A stretch of DNA of 64,000 bases, from NCBI GenBank assembly GCA_965218555.1, contig OZ244625.1:558001-622000 (forward strand). The letters are read 5' to 3'. The notes under the pieces are model-generated. The model was given only the letters and a program-made list of their open reading frames with translations, made no database searches and had not been told where the DNA came from. Below are positions 18,401 through 27,742 of the stretch, one piece after another. How positions within the stretch are numbered: position 1 is the stretch's first letter; each line of letters opens with the position of its first letter. The position numbers and the translations under genes are program-made. Source of the stretch: JAPPLB01 sp965218555. Lineage in GTDB: Bacteria; Acidobacteriota; Terriglobia; Bryobacterales; UBA6623.

Positions 18401-21274
18401 TTCGATGACGGCAGCCGCCGCGAAGTCGTCATTCGGGGGCCTGCCGGCAACCTCGGACCGGTCTGAGCTTCCTGTTCGCACCTCGACCGATACCGATGCC
18501 GCTTTCGCGTTCCAGGAGCTCGCCGTGAAGTAGAGGCGAACCGGGCCCGCCCCCCCGTTGTACGAAACCACAAACTCGATTTCCTGATCTTCACCTGCGG
18601 AGATTTCGCCGAGCGGGATCGACGAACCAACGATGGGCGAAGACCCTTCGAATTCTTGCCCGGCGGGAACCGGCAAATCCAGTTCATCCGACAGATCCAC
18701 CGACACACCATCCTCGCGAGACACGGCCATGGTGTGGATCTGGACTCCGTTGCAGCCGGAAGAGTCTCCGGCGCCGCGGCAGTCGATGTGCAGCCGCGCC
18801 CCGGCAGCCACGTACTCGTCCGCGGTCACCGTCAAGGTCAACTCGTTTTCCCGGTCCCTTTCAAGGACATCCTTGTCGGCGCTTATCCTGAGACTCGGGG
18901 TGGATGCGCCCCGGATCACCGTCCACGCCAGCGCCGCGCGGGGCGCCGCCGTGTAGACGCGGCGGGCCACCACTTTCGCCCGATAGACTCCCGGCTGGGG
19001 ATTTCTGAGGATGATCCACTCCACGTTGTCCACACGGGAGGCGGAGACATGCTCTCCGCACGCTCCCGCTCCGCAATCGCCGTCCCGGTCCAGCCACAGG
19101 TCCAGATCGTTCAAAACCGCGCTGGCGATGGAGTCGGCAGGCGGTTCGTCCCAGCTCATCACGAGGTCGAGACGGCCGGCGCCCTCCGGCACGACGATGT
19201 CATGGTAGGCGTACGCGCCGTCTTGCAACTCGGCGATCGCGCCGCCGCTGATCCAGCCGTCGGCTTGATCCCGGTTGAGCACGCTGGCGCGCGCCGACAC
19301 CATGCCCAGACCGTACCGCGCTTGCAGCGCCCCCGGCCCGTTGGTGTTGGTCATGGGGAACCCTGCGGCGGCCTCCAACCAGGCGTCCGGCCGGATGGCG
19401 CTTGCCATCAGCCTCGCCCGGGTCAACGCGGGCTGTTCTCGATGTTCCGGGACCGCGTCCATCAACAGGGCGGCCACTCCGGCCACCGCGGGCGACGACA
19501 TGCTGGTGCCGCTAATCGCACGATATTCGCCGCGGCTGCCGCCGCCTCTGGCCGAGTGGACACTGACGCCGGTGGCGACCACCTGGGGGGCCAGGCGTCC
19601 GTCGAAGGTCGGCCCGTGGCTGCTGAACGCCGCGAGGTCGCCGCTATCAAGCACGGCGCCGACGGCCAGCGAGTTCTTGGCGGCGCCGAAGTCCGAAAAA
19701 CAGTTGATTCCTGCGTTTGACTGGGCCACGACGTAAAGTTGCCGGTGGCTCCAGACGATGGAATCGAGCTTGCGTTCCGCGTTCTCTCTTCCCTGGAATT
19801 CCCTGGAGCAGGCGCTCAAGCTCATATTCACGATCAGAGGCTTCACCCGATCGGACGTATCGCCCGCTTCGGCGCACCCCGTCGGTTGGGCCAGAAAATC
19901 CATCCCTGGGAGAATGCTGTCCTCATTTCCGAAGCCAAGGCGGTGCAAGACCTTAGCGAAACGGATGTGCCGCACCGAGGGCGCCATGCCGGCGAAACGC
20001 GGTTCGACGGTACCGTTCCCGGCGATGGTTCCGGTAACGTGGGTTCCGTGTCCGCCTTCATCGATCCACAAGTCCTCGGTCTCTTGGAGCGCTCCACCCG
20101 GCCCAAACCAAACGAAGTTGGCGCCGCAGATGCTCTGCCGATTCGACGCGATGTCCAGGTGATTGATGTTGAGCCCCGTATCCATGACGCCGATGGGAAC
20201 GGACGCGCCGCCGATGCCCGAGAAAAGTCCCGGGGCGCCATCGAATCGCCGCAACGCATCCACGCCCATGGCCGGAACGGCGGTGTCGTGAGCGGCTACG
20301 ACGATGCCGATGGGCTCGATGGCCAGCACGAAATCCGCCGCGGCTATCGCCTCCAGCACTACGCGGGACACATTGGCCGAGCAGACCCGGATGTCCGGGT
20401 CGAAGCGGCCCACCACCGCGCCCAGGTCCTCGAGAGCTCGCCGCCACTGGCCGTCGGGATCGTCCGTCATCAGGGTAATGAACACGGGCATCTGTTCCTC
20501 GGGGGAACCGCCCGGCTCCTGGTTTGCAAACGTTTGGGCGAGCTTGCTCTCCGGGGGTACCGCGCCCAGCCCATCGACCTGAGGCAAGGCCGCGATCTGT
20601 TGCAGACGGGCTTCGCCGCCCGGAAGCCGGGCGCGCATCAGGTTTCCCGTGGAACCGACGATCTCGGCGCCCGAGCCTTGGAGTGCCCGCTCGAGGTCAT
20701 TCGGATCTGCGTCCTCCGCGAGCCGTATCCAGCCAAAGGACCAGTCACGTCCGGCCGCGGCAGCGTGGGCGGCCAGCGTCTCGATCGAGGTTGTCGACCC
20801 AAGCCAGTCAAGACCCGCACCGGGGCGCTCGCCTTCAGCACCAATTTCACCCTCGATTTGCGCCTGGGGCATCTCCCCCTGGTAGGAGACGAACGAATAA
20901 CCGTCGGGCGGCGAGGGCCGCGAGGCGCGCACGGTCCGATCGGCGAGGGTCGTCTTTTCAGAAGATCGAGGAGCGGCCTCAATGGACGGTTCCCGGAGTG
21001 TCCCCCGGCTTTCCGCTGCGATCCGGGCGACCGCTGCGTCGGTCATCATTCGCCTTGCCGCCGGGTTCGGCCTTGCCTCCTGCCCCAGGGACCTGCTCGG
21101 GTACAAAGCGGTGAAGCCGGCCAATCCTGCGGCAATGCCCAGCGATATGAGGACTCTGATGCGTCTTCTCTCTGCTATGCGCGTAGTTGAGCCTCCTAGG
21201 TCAAGCCACAAATCGATGAGACCGAGATCAGCGACAACACCAACAGCCAGGAGGGGGAGTCTTGTCTCATGCAA
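15467..21274 (-). CDS. Giant secreted subtilisin-like (S8) serine protease with PPC-like repeats and a beta-propeller
   Basis: This protein of up to 1935 aa carries an S8 protease domain near residues 335-660. The catalytic triad is D365 (GVMDTGLN), H409 (GGHGTHVTGTIAG) and S591 (SGTSMSSPAVAGV), with the oxyanion Asn520 (AQSNAG). Four repeats follow that begin P(A/P/R/G)ND(D/S) and contain the (A/T)(T/V)(P)E(R/T/P)GE motif and a W(Y/W)xW or WW(T/V) strand, as in PPC-like domains. A lactonase-like beta-propeller (ALYAASRLGMQVFERD) and a final Ig-like module come next. The N-terminus is uncertain: the only ATG (21274) has no good Shine-Dalgarno, and a better membrane-targeting stretch begins near residue 40. 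It is probably secreted and degrades extracellular protein. Confidence 0.8.
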   Translation of the reverse strand: MHETRLPLLAVGVVADLGLIDLWLDLGGSTTRIAERRRIRVLISLGIAAGLAGFTALYPSRSLGQEARPNPAARRMMTDAAVARIAAESRGTLREPSIEAAPRSSEKTTLADRTVRASRPSPPDGYSFVSYQGEMPQAQIEGEIGAEGERPGAGLDWLGSTTSIETLAAHAAAAGRDWSFGWIRLAEDADPNDLERALQGSGAEIVGSTGNLMRARLPGGEARLQQIAALPQVDGLGAVPPESKLAQTFANQEPGGSPEEQMPVFITLMTDDPDGQWRRALEDLGAVVGRFDPDIRVCSANVSRVVLEAIAAADFVLAIEPIGIVVAAHDTAVPAMGVDALRRFDGAPGLFSGIGGASVPIGVMDTGLNINHLDIASNRQSICGANFVWFGPGGALQETEDLWIDEGGHGTHVTGTIAGNGTVEPRFAGMAPSVRHIRFAKVLHRLGFGNEDSILPGMDFLAQPTGCAEAGDTSDRVKPLIVNMSLSACSREFQGRENAERKLDSIVWSHRQLYVVAQSNAGINCFSDFGAAKNSLAVGAVLDSGDLAAFSSHGPTFDGRLAPQVVATGVSVHSARGGGSRGEYRAISGTSMSSPAVAGVAALLMDAVPEHREQPALTRARLMASAIRPDAWLEAAAGFPMTNTNGPGALQARYGLGMVSARASVLNRDQADGWISGGAIAELQDGAYAYHDIVVPEGAGRLDLVMSWDEPPADSIASAVLNDLDLWLDRDGDCGAGACGEHVSASRVDNVEWIILRNPQPGVYRAKVVARRVYTAAPRAALAWTVIRGASTPSLRISADKDVLERDRENELTLTVTADEYVAAGARLHIDCRGAGDSSGCNGVQIHTMAVSREDGVSVDLSDELDLPVPAGQEFEGSSPIVGSSIPLGEISAGEDQEIEFVVSYNGGAGPVRLYFTASSWNAKAASVSVEVRTGSSDRSEVAGRPPNDDFAAAAVIEGEEGSLPLDLLLATPEPGEPLFTPRRGRPAGSVWYAWTAPANGPVRFNIPPRTDSRDARNDRLSIFRGDRISALERVADGLWGVLFFAEKGQSYRIRVSNFARGAALNLRWSQGPRPANDDFTQAAVLEGADGVVQGNSQGATLETGEWFGFAAATTWYRWTAPSNGLWAFGSEYPRRIFVFESDGISTLRLVSNYPSSFALFPAGVGKEYRIAVAEPDAYASSGPYQLRWTSLDSAHRPRNDDIAGAETIESAPSSEHVINIDENSTVEPGEPVETGVRTKWWVWEAPEDGYYTWRLTDTGEVVPTYSKLRVTVFTGSSIEDMQLVAESGPDAAPFDFVLPAVGGQRYWIAAGFPAGDVTAYTQRSASARVIWGPTPGNDSLSSAVPLAGAAGSITGSNRFATIERGERSADLGHSSLWWTYEAPAAGWYRFWIDEFYAPWVLAVYQDAGDGFGSLELVSSSRQPEGIESGGIEVIFRAEAGVRYRIRLGTRGAPEGGDFTMSWGESEAPVWLKYTGRLTDGGRDAKGNSVELRTPLSLALNGRGTALYAASRLGMQVFERDVETGGLTLVQSLEDHDLEDNSLIWDARRTKLYAHRCGTWRKFTPVDGTPRDLRDEGTLQVTGCQEAVGCNSRSDVFMDSGGSFLHVVDPFSGKLQVLAFDTPDSLRHVQTLTVPDLKHALISNLDSRVYVAAQWSLLVIERDAQTGRLTQVSRAGNDAGLSNLESIAISSDDRYLFAFDDNGKRTNVFQLEDDSSHPHLLGSLPPFWNAPFYAREWQNRCGFTSARRGTPAVDVFCRNMAFGVRWRPESGELAATDYVAPWQPDRFNNHVPAFGHTRNLAASPDGRHAYLSTEDEGLLVFERVGVGVDTVFVPLKMLSVSPGKVSFGPISTDGGGCIGLEDTVVGDTHYAVVSSKWQTRANSDAEWADVEGTEMNGEVCSYTPLAPAHARLVAEIAIDGETGKYASKNFLTVEP

Positions 21275-21495
21275 GATGAGCCTGAAGGGTCACGGCTCAA
21301 GATGGCTGCAACCTCCGGGCCGTGGCACGGGACTTCGGGGCTCATCGGCATGATGATGTCCGCTTGAATCACCTTCGGGCTGGCGCTGCCTCTGGCCAGA
21401 TCTGCGACGTCGATTGTGAACACGGCGTCGAGATCACAACCCATGAGCAACGCGCTGCAGCATGCGCTTAGCAGAACTTCCCCGGCATGGCTCAC
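21196..21495 (-). CDS. Small putative lipoprotein of unknown function
   Basis: This 99-aa frame starts with GTG at 21495, preceded by a good AAGGGAG site. The N-terminus ends in a lipobox-like LLMGC, followed by DLDAVFTIDVADLARG and a Pro/Cys-containing stretch (MSPEVPCHGPEVAAIL). The pattern resembles small periplasmic lipoproteins of unknown function. Its 3' end overlaps the first 79 bp of the S8 protease frame in another phase, so either that protease starts further downstream or one of the two frames is not real. It lies just after the 3' end of the giant S1 protease gene. Confidence 0.45.
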   Translation of the reverse strand: MSHAGEVLLSACCSALLMGCDLDAVFTIDVADLARGSASPKVIQADIIMPMSPEVPCHGPEVAAILSRDPSGSSCMRQDSPSWLLVLSLISVSSICGLT

Positions 21496-21546
21496 GGCAA
21501 TATCTCCCTTAGCAAAAAATCACGGTGTGTAGTTACGGATCGAGAT

Positions 21547-24500
21547 CTACAGTTGTTGTCGGTATAGGGCTCTTCTGGATACCAAATCGACACAAGCGCC
21601 GTAGCACCAGGTTCCGGCGGTCGTCGGAGCTGTCAGCGTTATCGTCTCGGCGCTGATCGCCGCTCGGGAAAGCACGTTCAACGAGTCCGCACCTACTTGC
21701 GTATCGGCGCTGCTCGAAATCATGCTGTCGGCGGAACGATAGTAGCGTAGGGTCGTAGCGGTGGACCTGTCCGTTGCTCGATTGCGGACAGTGGCGTGCA
21801 ACTCGAAGGAATCCCCAACCACCGCGGTGTCGACTCGCTCACTGAAGTGGTCCCTAACACCAGGCCAGGGGACGGAGAGGTGGAATTTGATGACATAGGC
21901 TCTCTCGTCACTCCAGTCAGCCAAATCGACCCTTCCGTCGGCGATTGTGATGCCTTCTGCCGAATCGTCGTCCGGATCCGGATCGAAGTCGGAAGCTGAA
22001 TCGCGCTGGCCCGAAGCTTGGTACACATAGACCTTGTCGTTTAACCAATCAGGCACATAGAACCTGTCGTTGGCGAATGTGATGCCTGTGGGACGGGTAT
22101 TGTCCGAGAACAGATCGAAGTCGGAAGCCGAATCGCGCTGGCCCGAGACTTGGTGCACGTAGACCTTCTGGTTAAACCAATCAACCACGTAGAACCTGTT
22201 GTTGGCGAATGTGATCCCCTGCGCGGTAACAAAATCGTCCGAATCCAGATCGAAGTCCGAAGCCGAATCGCGCTGGCCCGAGACCTGGTATGCGTAGACC
22301 TTGTCGTTCCTATCCACCACATAGAACCTGTTGTTGGCGAATGTGATCCCCTGCGCCTCCGCATTGGCCGAATCCAGATCGAAGTCGGAAGCCGAATCGC
22401 GCTGGCCCGAAGCTTGGTACACATAGACCTTGTCGTTCTCATCATCCACCACATAGAACCTGTTGTTGGCGAATGTGATCCCCTCCGCGTCCGCATTGTC
22501 TGAATCCAGATCGAAGTCGGAAGCCGAATCGCGCTGTCCCGAGAGCCGGTATGCATAGACCTTATCGTCAGAGCCATCAACCACATAGAACTTGTCGTTG
22601 GCGAATGCGATCCCTCTCGGGAATGAATTGTCGGTGTCCAAGTCGAAACTCTCCATTGCTATCTGGCCGGTGCCGATGATGACGCGCACCGCGCTGGAGC
22701 AGTTGTTCCCGGCATCGGATTCTCCGGACACCGGATCGACGCAGGCACCGTAATAGTAGGTTCCAACGGTCGACGGGGCCGTCAAGCCAATCGACACATC
22801 ATCGGAGCCGGAAGCGGAAAGACCGCCGACGGTGTCCGTGCCGACCTCCGTGTCTCCCGTAGAAATCGCCGCGTCCGTCGAGAGGTAGTAACGCAGCGTC
22901 GTAGAGGCAGACTGGTCATTGCCTTGATTGCGAACTGTCGCGCTCAAGGTGAAGGACTCCCCCGCATTCGGGCTGCCAGGGCTCAGCGATGGAGCCTGGA
23001 CCACCAAATCGGGAGCACCTGTGACGGGAATATCGGGGGGATCGACGATTTCCCCCGGAGGCAAGGAGGAGAACACGGGAGCGGCTTCGGCATTGAGCGA
23101 CAGGGTGACGATGGGCGCCGTGGAGGTGATTTCGAGCGATCCGCTAAAGCTGCTCAGACTAAAGAGGCCCACCATGTTCTTCGCGCCATACCCTCCCGGC
23201 ATCAGGGTCTGATCGAAGCTGTCCAGCGTCCGCCCCGCTTCATCCTTGGCGGTAAAGGTGACCACGGCCGCCGCCGTGGCGGAGGGGTTGGCATAGGCAA
23301 CTGCGGTCCCCGCCTGCCCTGCCGCCCGTTCGGCAAAGGTGACGAAGCGGGTGGCCGGAACGGCCGCCGCATTGACGCCGGCTTCTCCCGTGGGCAGGCC
23401 TGCGCTGTCGTACTGACGAAACAGCAGGCTGGCCTTCACCGGCCCCGTGCAGGCGGCCCGCGCCCAGCCGGACATTTGCAGAAGAGCGCTCAGCCCCACA
23501 TTGGTCTCCTCGTGCACCGACCCCCCGGGCGGCAGAAAGTCGGTCCGGCTGCCCGTCGTTGCCCGTCCCGGAAACGAGACCAGCAGCGGTGTTCCTTGAT
23601 CGGAAAGGAAATCGGTCCGGCAGCTCACCTCCTCAGCGGAGTAGTTGATATAGGTGATCGTGGTTTGCCATCCCGCTCCCACGGCAAGATGGGGGAAGTA
23701 ATACGTCGTCGGCCCCTGCGCAGAAGGATCCAGTTCCCCCGGAGGCAAGGAGGAGAACACGGGAGCGGCTTCGGCATTGATCGACAGACTGACGATAGGT
23801 TGCGTGGAGGTGACTTCGAGCGATCCGGTAAAGCTGGGGAGACCGAACAGGGGCTGCATATTTTTCGCATCATGCCCTCCGGGCAGCAGGCGCTCATCGA
23901 CGCTGTCCAGCACATCCCCCGCCGCGTCCCGGGCCGTAAAGGTGACCACGGCCTCCGCCGTAGCGGAAGGGTTGGCATAGGCAACGCCGGTCCCAGGCTG
24001 ACCTGCCGCCTGTTCGGCGAAGGTGACGAAGCGGGTGGCCGCAACGGCCGCCGCATTGACTCCGGCCTCCGCCACGGCTACGCCTTCGCTGTCGTACTGA
24101 CGAAACAGCAGGCTGGCCTTCACCGGCCCCGAGCAGGCGGCCCGCGCCCAGCCAGGCGCATACGGTGCGCTCAGCTCCACGTCGGTCTCCTCGTGAACGG
24201 AGCCTCCGGGCGGCAGCACGTCGGGCCGGCTGGACACCCTTCCCCGTCCCGGAAACGAAACCATCAGCGGAGTTCCCTGATCGGAAAGGAAATCGGTCTG
24301 GCAACTCACCTCCTGCGAGGAGTAGTTGATATAGGTGATCGTGGTTTGCCAACTCGCCCCCACGGCAAGATGGGGGAAGTAATAGGTCTGACCTCCCGCC
24401 GGCGGGGGGGCGGCGGCGTCGAACTCGGCCGTGAGCGTGACCTCGGCGACAGCGCCCGTCGTGCGGAGCATCAGCGAGACGTAATAGGTCCCGGCTCGAA

Positions 24501-27500
24501 GCGGCGGGTCGGATTGCCGGGTGACGACAATCTGCTCGTTGCCCGTGGGACCTGTGGAGGAATAGTCCGAGACGACGTTTCCACCCTGAATGGCGTTGTC
24601 TTCTCCATAGCGGACATACAAATCCACGTTGACATCAGGATCGACGGATTCCAGCGTGAAGGTTACGCGGGCGGCGCCCTCGGGAACCTCCACCTGGAAT
24701 GAAGAATCCCCGGAGAACAGCATCGGGGCGTCAACCGGTCCCAGGCGGAAGCCAGCGGGCTGTCCGGGCGGGAGCGCGCCGCCGGTTATCTCCGGCAAGG
24801 TGCTGTCGATGAAGGGCCGGATATGGGGATAGAAAACCGAAAAGTGAGTGAAGACGTCTACAACGGGCTCGGTCGGGCAGGAATACCCGACAATGTCTCC
24901 GCCGCTCAGCGCCCCCACTACAGTTTCAGCGCTGCTGAAGACGGCGGACCCGGAAGAGCCCGGCTCCGTGTAGCCTTGTCCCACTGGCCAGGAGACGACG
25001 AAGTAGGTATCGTCGGAAACTCCAAAACCCGGGTCGGGAATGATCTGACCGAAGGAAATCCGCTTGAATCGGCCCCAATCAGCGCTCCCGGGATGGTGAA
25101 TGCCGGTGACCTGCGCGCCGACGGGTTGAGGGTCGGCATCCCATCCCTGGAACACGATGGCGTCCGGCAAATCGCCTTCGAGCTGCAGCAGCGTCATATC
25201 GCCGTCGGGATAACCTGCGCCGCCCAAGGTCGAGAGCAGGCCCGCTCCCTCGGTCCGCGGTACGCTCCGCAAGTCCGGCAGATCTCCGTTACAGGTTCGT
25301 GTCTGGTATGACCAGAGGGCGGTCACGCTCCGCGCTTCCTCCTCGGTTTGCACGCAGTGGGCGGCGGTGAGAAAGTAGGGCGTGCGGTCCTGCCGACTGT
25401 TATTCAGCAGAGTGCCTGAACAGGCAAAACTGCCCCCATCCGTCTCAATGACCATCAGCGCGACGCCAGTCGCGGAGCTCGACCATTCGGGGTAGCAGGT
25501 CACGTCGAGGTGACAGTCCTCGGCGTCCGTCTCGACTGTCGCCGTGAGCGTACCTTCGGCGACGGCGCCCGTATCAAAGACGAGTATCGATACGAAGTAG
25601 GTTCCGGCTCGAAGCGGCGGGTCGGAGCGGCGGGTGATGCCGATCCGTTCATTGCCCGTGAAGCTCAAGGAGAAGTGGTCCGAGACAAGCTCCCCATCCT
25701 GAATGGTGTTGTCCTCGCCAAAGCGGACGAACAAATCGACATCGACATCGGGATCGACGGATTCCAGCGTGAAGGTGATGCGGGAGGCGGCCTCGGGAAC
25801 TTCCAACTGAAAAGAAGCAGGCCCATTGAAGAGCAGTGGAGAGTCGACCGGTCCCAGTCGGAAGTCGGCGGGCTGACCAGGAGTGAGCGTGCCGCCGCTG
25901 ATCGTCGGCTGAGCCTCTCCTTCGCGTTCCACTTCCGCCGTGAGCGTGCAGTTGGCGACGACGCCCGTAGCATAGACTGCTACCGATACGAAGTAGGTTC
26001 CGGCTCGCAGCGGCGGGACGGATTGGGGGGTGATGACAACCTCCTCGTTGCCCGCGGGGTTCCGGTCTCTGTGGTCAGTGACGAGCATCCTATCCTCAAC
26101 GGCGTTGTCCTCGCCATAGCGGACAGCCAGCTCCACGTCGACATCGGATTCCAGCGTGAAGGTTACGCGGGAGGCGTCCTCGGGAACCTCCAGCCGGAAC
26201 GAGTTAGTCCCAAAGAAGAGCTTCGGGTTGTCAACCGGCCCCCGTTGGAAGGTGACAGGCTGCCCGGGCGTGAGCGTGCGGCCGCTTGTCGGCGGCGGAG
26301 TTCCTCCTTCGCGTTCCACTTCCGCCGTGAGCGTGCAGTTGGCGACGACGCCCGTATCAAAAACTGATATCGAGACGAAGTAGGTTCCGGCTCGAAGCGG
26401 CGGGTCGGATTGGGGGGTGATGACGATCTCCTCGTTGCCCGTGAGCCCTTCAGAGGAATAGTCCGAGACGATTCTCCCGTTCTGAACGTCGTTGTCCTCT
26501 CCGAAACGGACATACAAATCCACATCGACATCGGGATCGACGGATTCCAGCGTGAAGGTTACGCGGGAGGCGTCCTCGGGAACTTCCAACTGATATGAAG
26601 AATCCCCGATGAAGATCGCCGGGGAGTCAACCGGTCCGCGGCTGAAGGAGACGGGCTCCCCGGGCGTGAGCGGCCTTGCCGCTTTGGGGCTCAGCGGTTG
26701 CAGGGAGGCGGACCGCTCGACCAACGGTATGGCCTTTGCCGCCTTTGTCAGCCGCGCCTTCTTCGACGGCGTTCCCACCGCAAGGTCGATCCGGCCGGGC
26801 AGCGCCTTGACCGCGCCCCCCCAGGCCGCCTCCGGCTGTCGGGCGCTGCCCTCCGCGCCGTCTCCAAAAGCATCGCCCCAGATATGGCTGATCGCCACGA
26901 TTTGGAACGGCACGGCCTCTCCCGCCGCCGAGGGATCAGGCAGATACTCGATCGTCAGGCTGTCGCCGAAAACGATGCCGCTCCAGAAATCGCCGTCGTC
27001 GTACAGGCCCGACCCGCTATAGGGTCCGACGGTCTGCCCATCCGCCGAGTGCAGCCAGAGACTGCCAGCCCCGATGGCGAAGTCCCGAAAGTGAACGCGC
27101 ATGGCTCGCGCCTTGGGGGAGGTCATCTTCAGGCGCCAAAGGCGTCCGGCCTCGGTCGATCGCCAAGCTCCCTCGGCGGTCGACTTGACGGCCCCCCCGG
27201 AGAAGCTCAGCTTGAGCGCCCCCTCCGGCAAGCGGCGGTGGACGCCGATGACGGGAGGCCGGCCCTGTTGCGGCTGCAAACGCTGCAAATCGTCGGGCCC
27301 CAAAGGCGGTAGAGCGACCTCGGCCGGCGACGGAAGGCTCAGTTGCAGGCTGGGCGGCCGGACCGCCGCTTTGCGCTCGGCCGAGGACGCCTTCGGTCGC
27401 TGTGAGTTGTCCGGAACCAGCGGCCCGATCCGTTGGGCCCAGGCTGATTGCGCCAGCAGTGTAAATGCCAGGAGAAGTGGAATCCGCGTGCGGTGAAACA

Positions 27501-27543
27501 CTGTCGACACCATGGAACTCATCCTGCCGGCGAAATCGTTCAT
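21547..27543 (-). CDS. Giant secreted trypsin-like (S1) protease with PPC, CARDB and propeller repeats
   Basis: This protein of about 1998 aa starts at the ATG at 27543, where an AGGAG site and a signal peptide (LLLAFTLLAQSAWAQ) agree. In order it contains three PPC domains (each with RLGPVDSP or RGPVDxP, FTLESVDPDV, PPLRAGTYFVS), an S1-type protease with histidine in FLTAAHC, aspartate in YPDGDMTLLQ and serine in PGSSGSAVF, and a fourth PPC domain. Two tandem units of about 215 aa (YYFPHLAVGAxWQTTITYINYS) follow, then a CARDB domain, six repeats of about 44 aa (ITFANNRFYVV) and a second CARDB domain. The last CARDB ends abruptly and appears to be frameshifted near 21587. The role is inferred to be an extracellular or surface protease. 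Confidence 0.8.
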   Translation of the reverse strand: MNDFAGRMSSMVSTVFHRTRIPLLLAFTLLAQSAWAQRIGPLVPDNSQRPKASSAERKAAVRPPSLQLSLPSPAEVALPPLGPDDLQRLQPQQGRPPVIGVHRRLPEGALKLSFSGGAVKSTAEGAWRSTEAGRLWRLKMTSPKARAMRVHFRDFAIGAGSLWLHSADGQTVGPYSGSGLYDDGDFWSGIVFGDSLTIEYLPDPSAAGEAVPFQIVAISHIWGDAFGDGAEGSARQPEAAWGGAVKALPGRIDLAVGTPSKKARLTKAAKAIPLVERSASLQPLSPKAARPLTPGEPVSFSRGPVDSPAIFIGDSSYQLEVPEDASRVTFTLESVDPDVDVDLYVRFGEDNDVQNGRIVSDYSSEGLTGNEEIVITPQSDPPLRAGTYFVSISVFDTGVVANCTLTAEVEREGGTPPPTSGRTLTPGQPVTFQRGPVDNPKLFFGTNSFRLEVPEDASRVTFTLESDVDVELAVRYGEDNAVEDRMLVTDHRDRNPAGNEEVVITPQSVPPLRAGTYFVSVAVYATGVVANCTLTAEVEREGEAQPTISGGTLTPGQPADFRLGPVDSPLLFNGPASFQLEVPEAASRITFTLESVDPDVDVDLFVRFGEDNTIQDGELVSDHFSLSFTGNERIGITRRSDPPLRAGTYFVSILVFDTGAVAEGTLTATVETDAEDCHLDVTCYPEWSSSATGVALMVIETDGGSFACSGTLLNNSRQDRTPYFLTAAHCVQTEEEARSVTALWSYQTRTCNGDLPDLRSVPRTEGAGLLSTLGGAGYPDGDMTLLQLEGDLPDAIVFQGWDADPQPVGAQVTGIHHPGSADWGRFKRISFGQIIPDPGFGVSDDTYFVVSWPVGQGYTEPGSSGSAVFSSAETVVGALSGGDIVGYSCPTEPVVDVFTHFSVFYPHIRPFIDSTLPEITGGALPPGQPAGFRLGPVDAPMLFSGDSSFQVEVPEGAARVTFTLESVDPDVNVDLYVRYGEDNAIQGGNVVSDYSSTGPTGNEQIVVTRQSDPPLRAGTYYVSLMLRTTGAVAEVTLTAEFDAAAPPPAGGQTYYFPHLAVGASWQTTITYINYSSQEVSCQTDFLSDQGTPLMVSFPGRGRVSSRPDVLPPGGSVHEETDVELSAPYAPGWARAACSGPVKASLLFRQYDSEGVAVAEAGVNAAAVAATRFVTFAEQAAGQPGTGVAYANPSATAEAVVTFTARDAAGDVLDSVDERLLPGGHDAKNMQPLFGLPSFTGSLEVTSTQPIVSLSINAEAAPVFSSLPPGELDPSAQGPTTYYFPHLAVGAGWQTTITYINYSAEEVSCRTDFLSDQGTPLLVSFPGRATTGSRTDFLPPGGSVHEETNVGLSALLQMSGWARAACTGPVKASLLFRQYDSAGLPTGEAGVNAAAVPATRFVTFAERAAGQAGTAVAYANPSATAAAVVTFTAKDEAGRTLDSFDQTLMPGGYGAKNMVGLFSLSSFSGSLEITSTAPIVTLSLNAEAAPVFSSLPPGEIVDPPDIPVTGAPDLVVQAPSLSPGSPNAGESFTLSATVRNQGNDQSASTTLRYYLSTDAAISTGDTEVGTDTVGGLSASGSDDVSIGLTAPSTVGTYYYGACVDPVSGESDAGNNCSSAVRVIIGTGQIAMESFDLDTDNSFPRGIAFANDKFYVVDGSDDKVYAYRLSGQRDSASDFDLDSDNADAEGITFANNRFYVVDDENDKVYVYQASGQRDSASDFDLDSANAEAQGITFANNRFYVVDRNDKVYAYQVSGQRDSASDFDLDSDDFVTAQGITFANNRFYVVDWFNQKVYVHQVSGQRDSASDFDLFSDNTRPTGITFANDRFYVPDWLNDKVYVYQASGQRDSASDFDPDPDDDSAEGITIADGRVDLADWSDERAYVIKFHLSVPWPGVRDHFSERVDTAVVGDSFELHATVRNRATDRSTATTLRYYRSADSMISSSADTQVGADSLNVLSRAAISAETITLTAPTTAGTWCYGACVDLVSRRALYRQQL
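21982..22640 (-). repeat. Tandem 129-135-bp coding repeats in the S1 protease gene
   Basis: The string ATCGAAGTC(G/C)GAAGC recurs at 21982, 22114, 22249, 22378 and 22510. The unit length is therefore 129-135 bp and always a multiple of three. Each unit encodes 43-45 aa of the form SGQRDSASDFDLDS followed by a GITFANNRFYVVD strand, the pattern of a propeller blade. DNA identity between units is high, which suggests recent expansion by unequal recombination. Copy number may vary between strains. Confidence 0.85.
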
Positions 27544-27742
27544 ATCCGAATCTCCTGTTCCGGTGATCTTGTAGACTGACCCCGTCTGAGCGGGGAGCGT
27601 CTCCGGCCGCACGCTCCGAGCAGAAACCAACGAATGATAACATTTGTTATCATTGCGCTCGAGCGCTTCCTCGTGCTAGGGTATCGGGTCGCCGCCAGTA
27701 GTTAGTAGTTAGCGAAAAAACACCATAAGTATATGTAGACGT

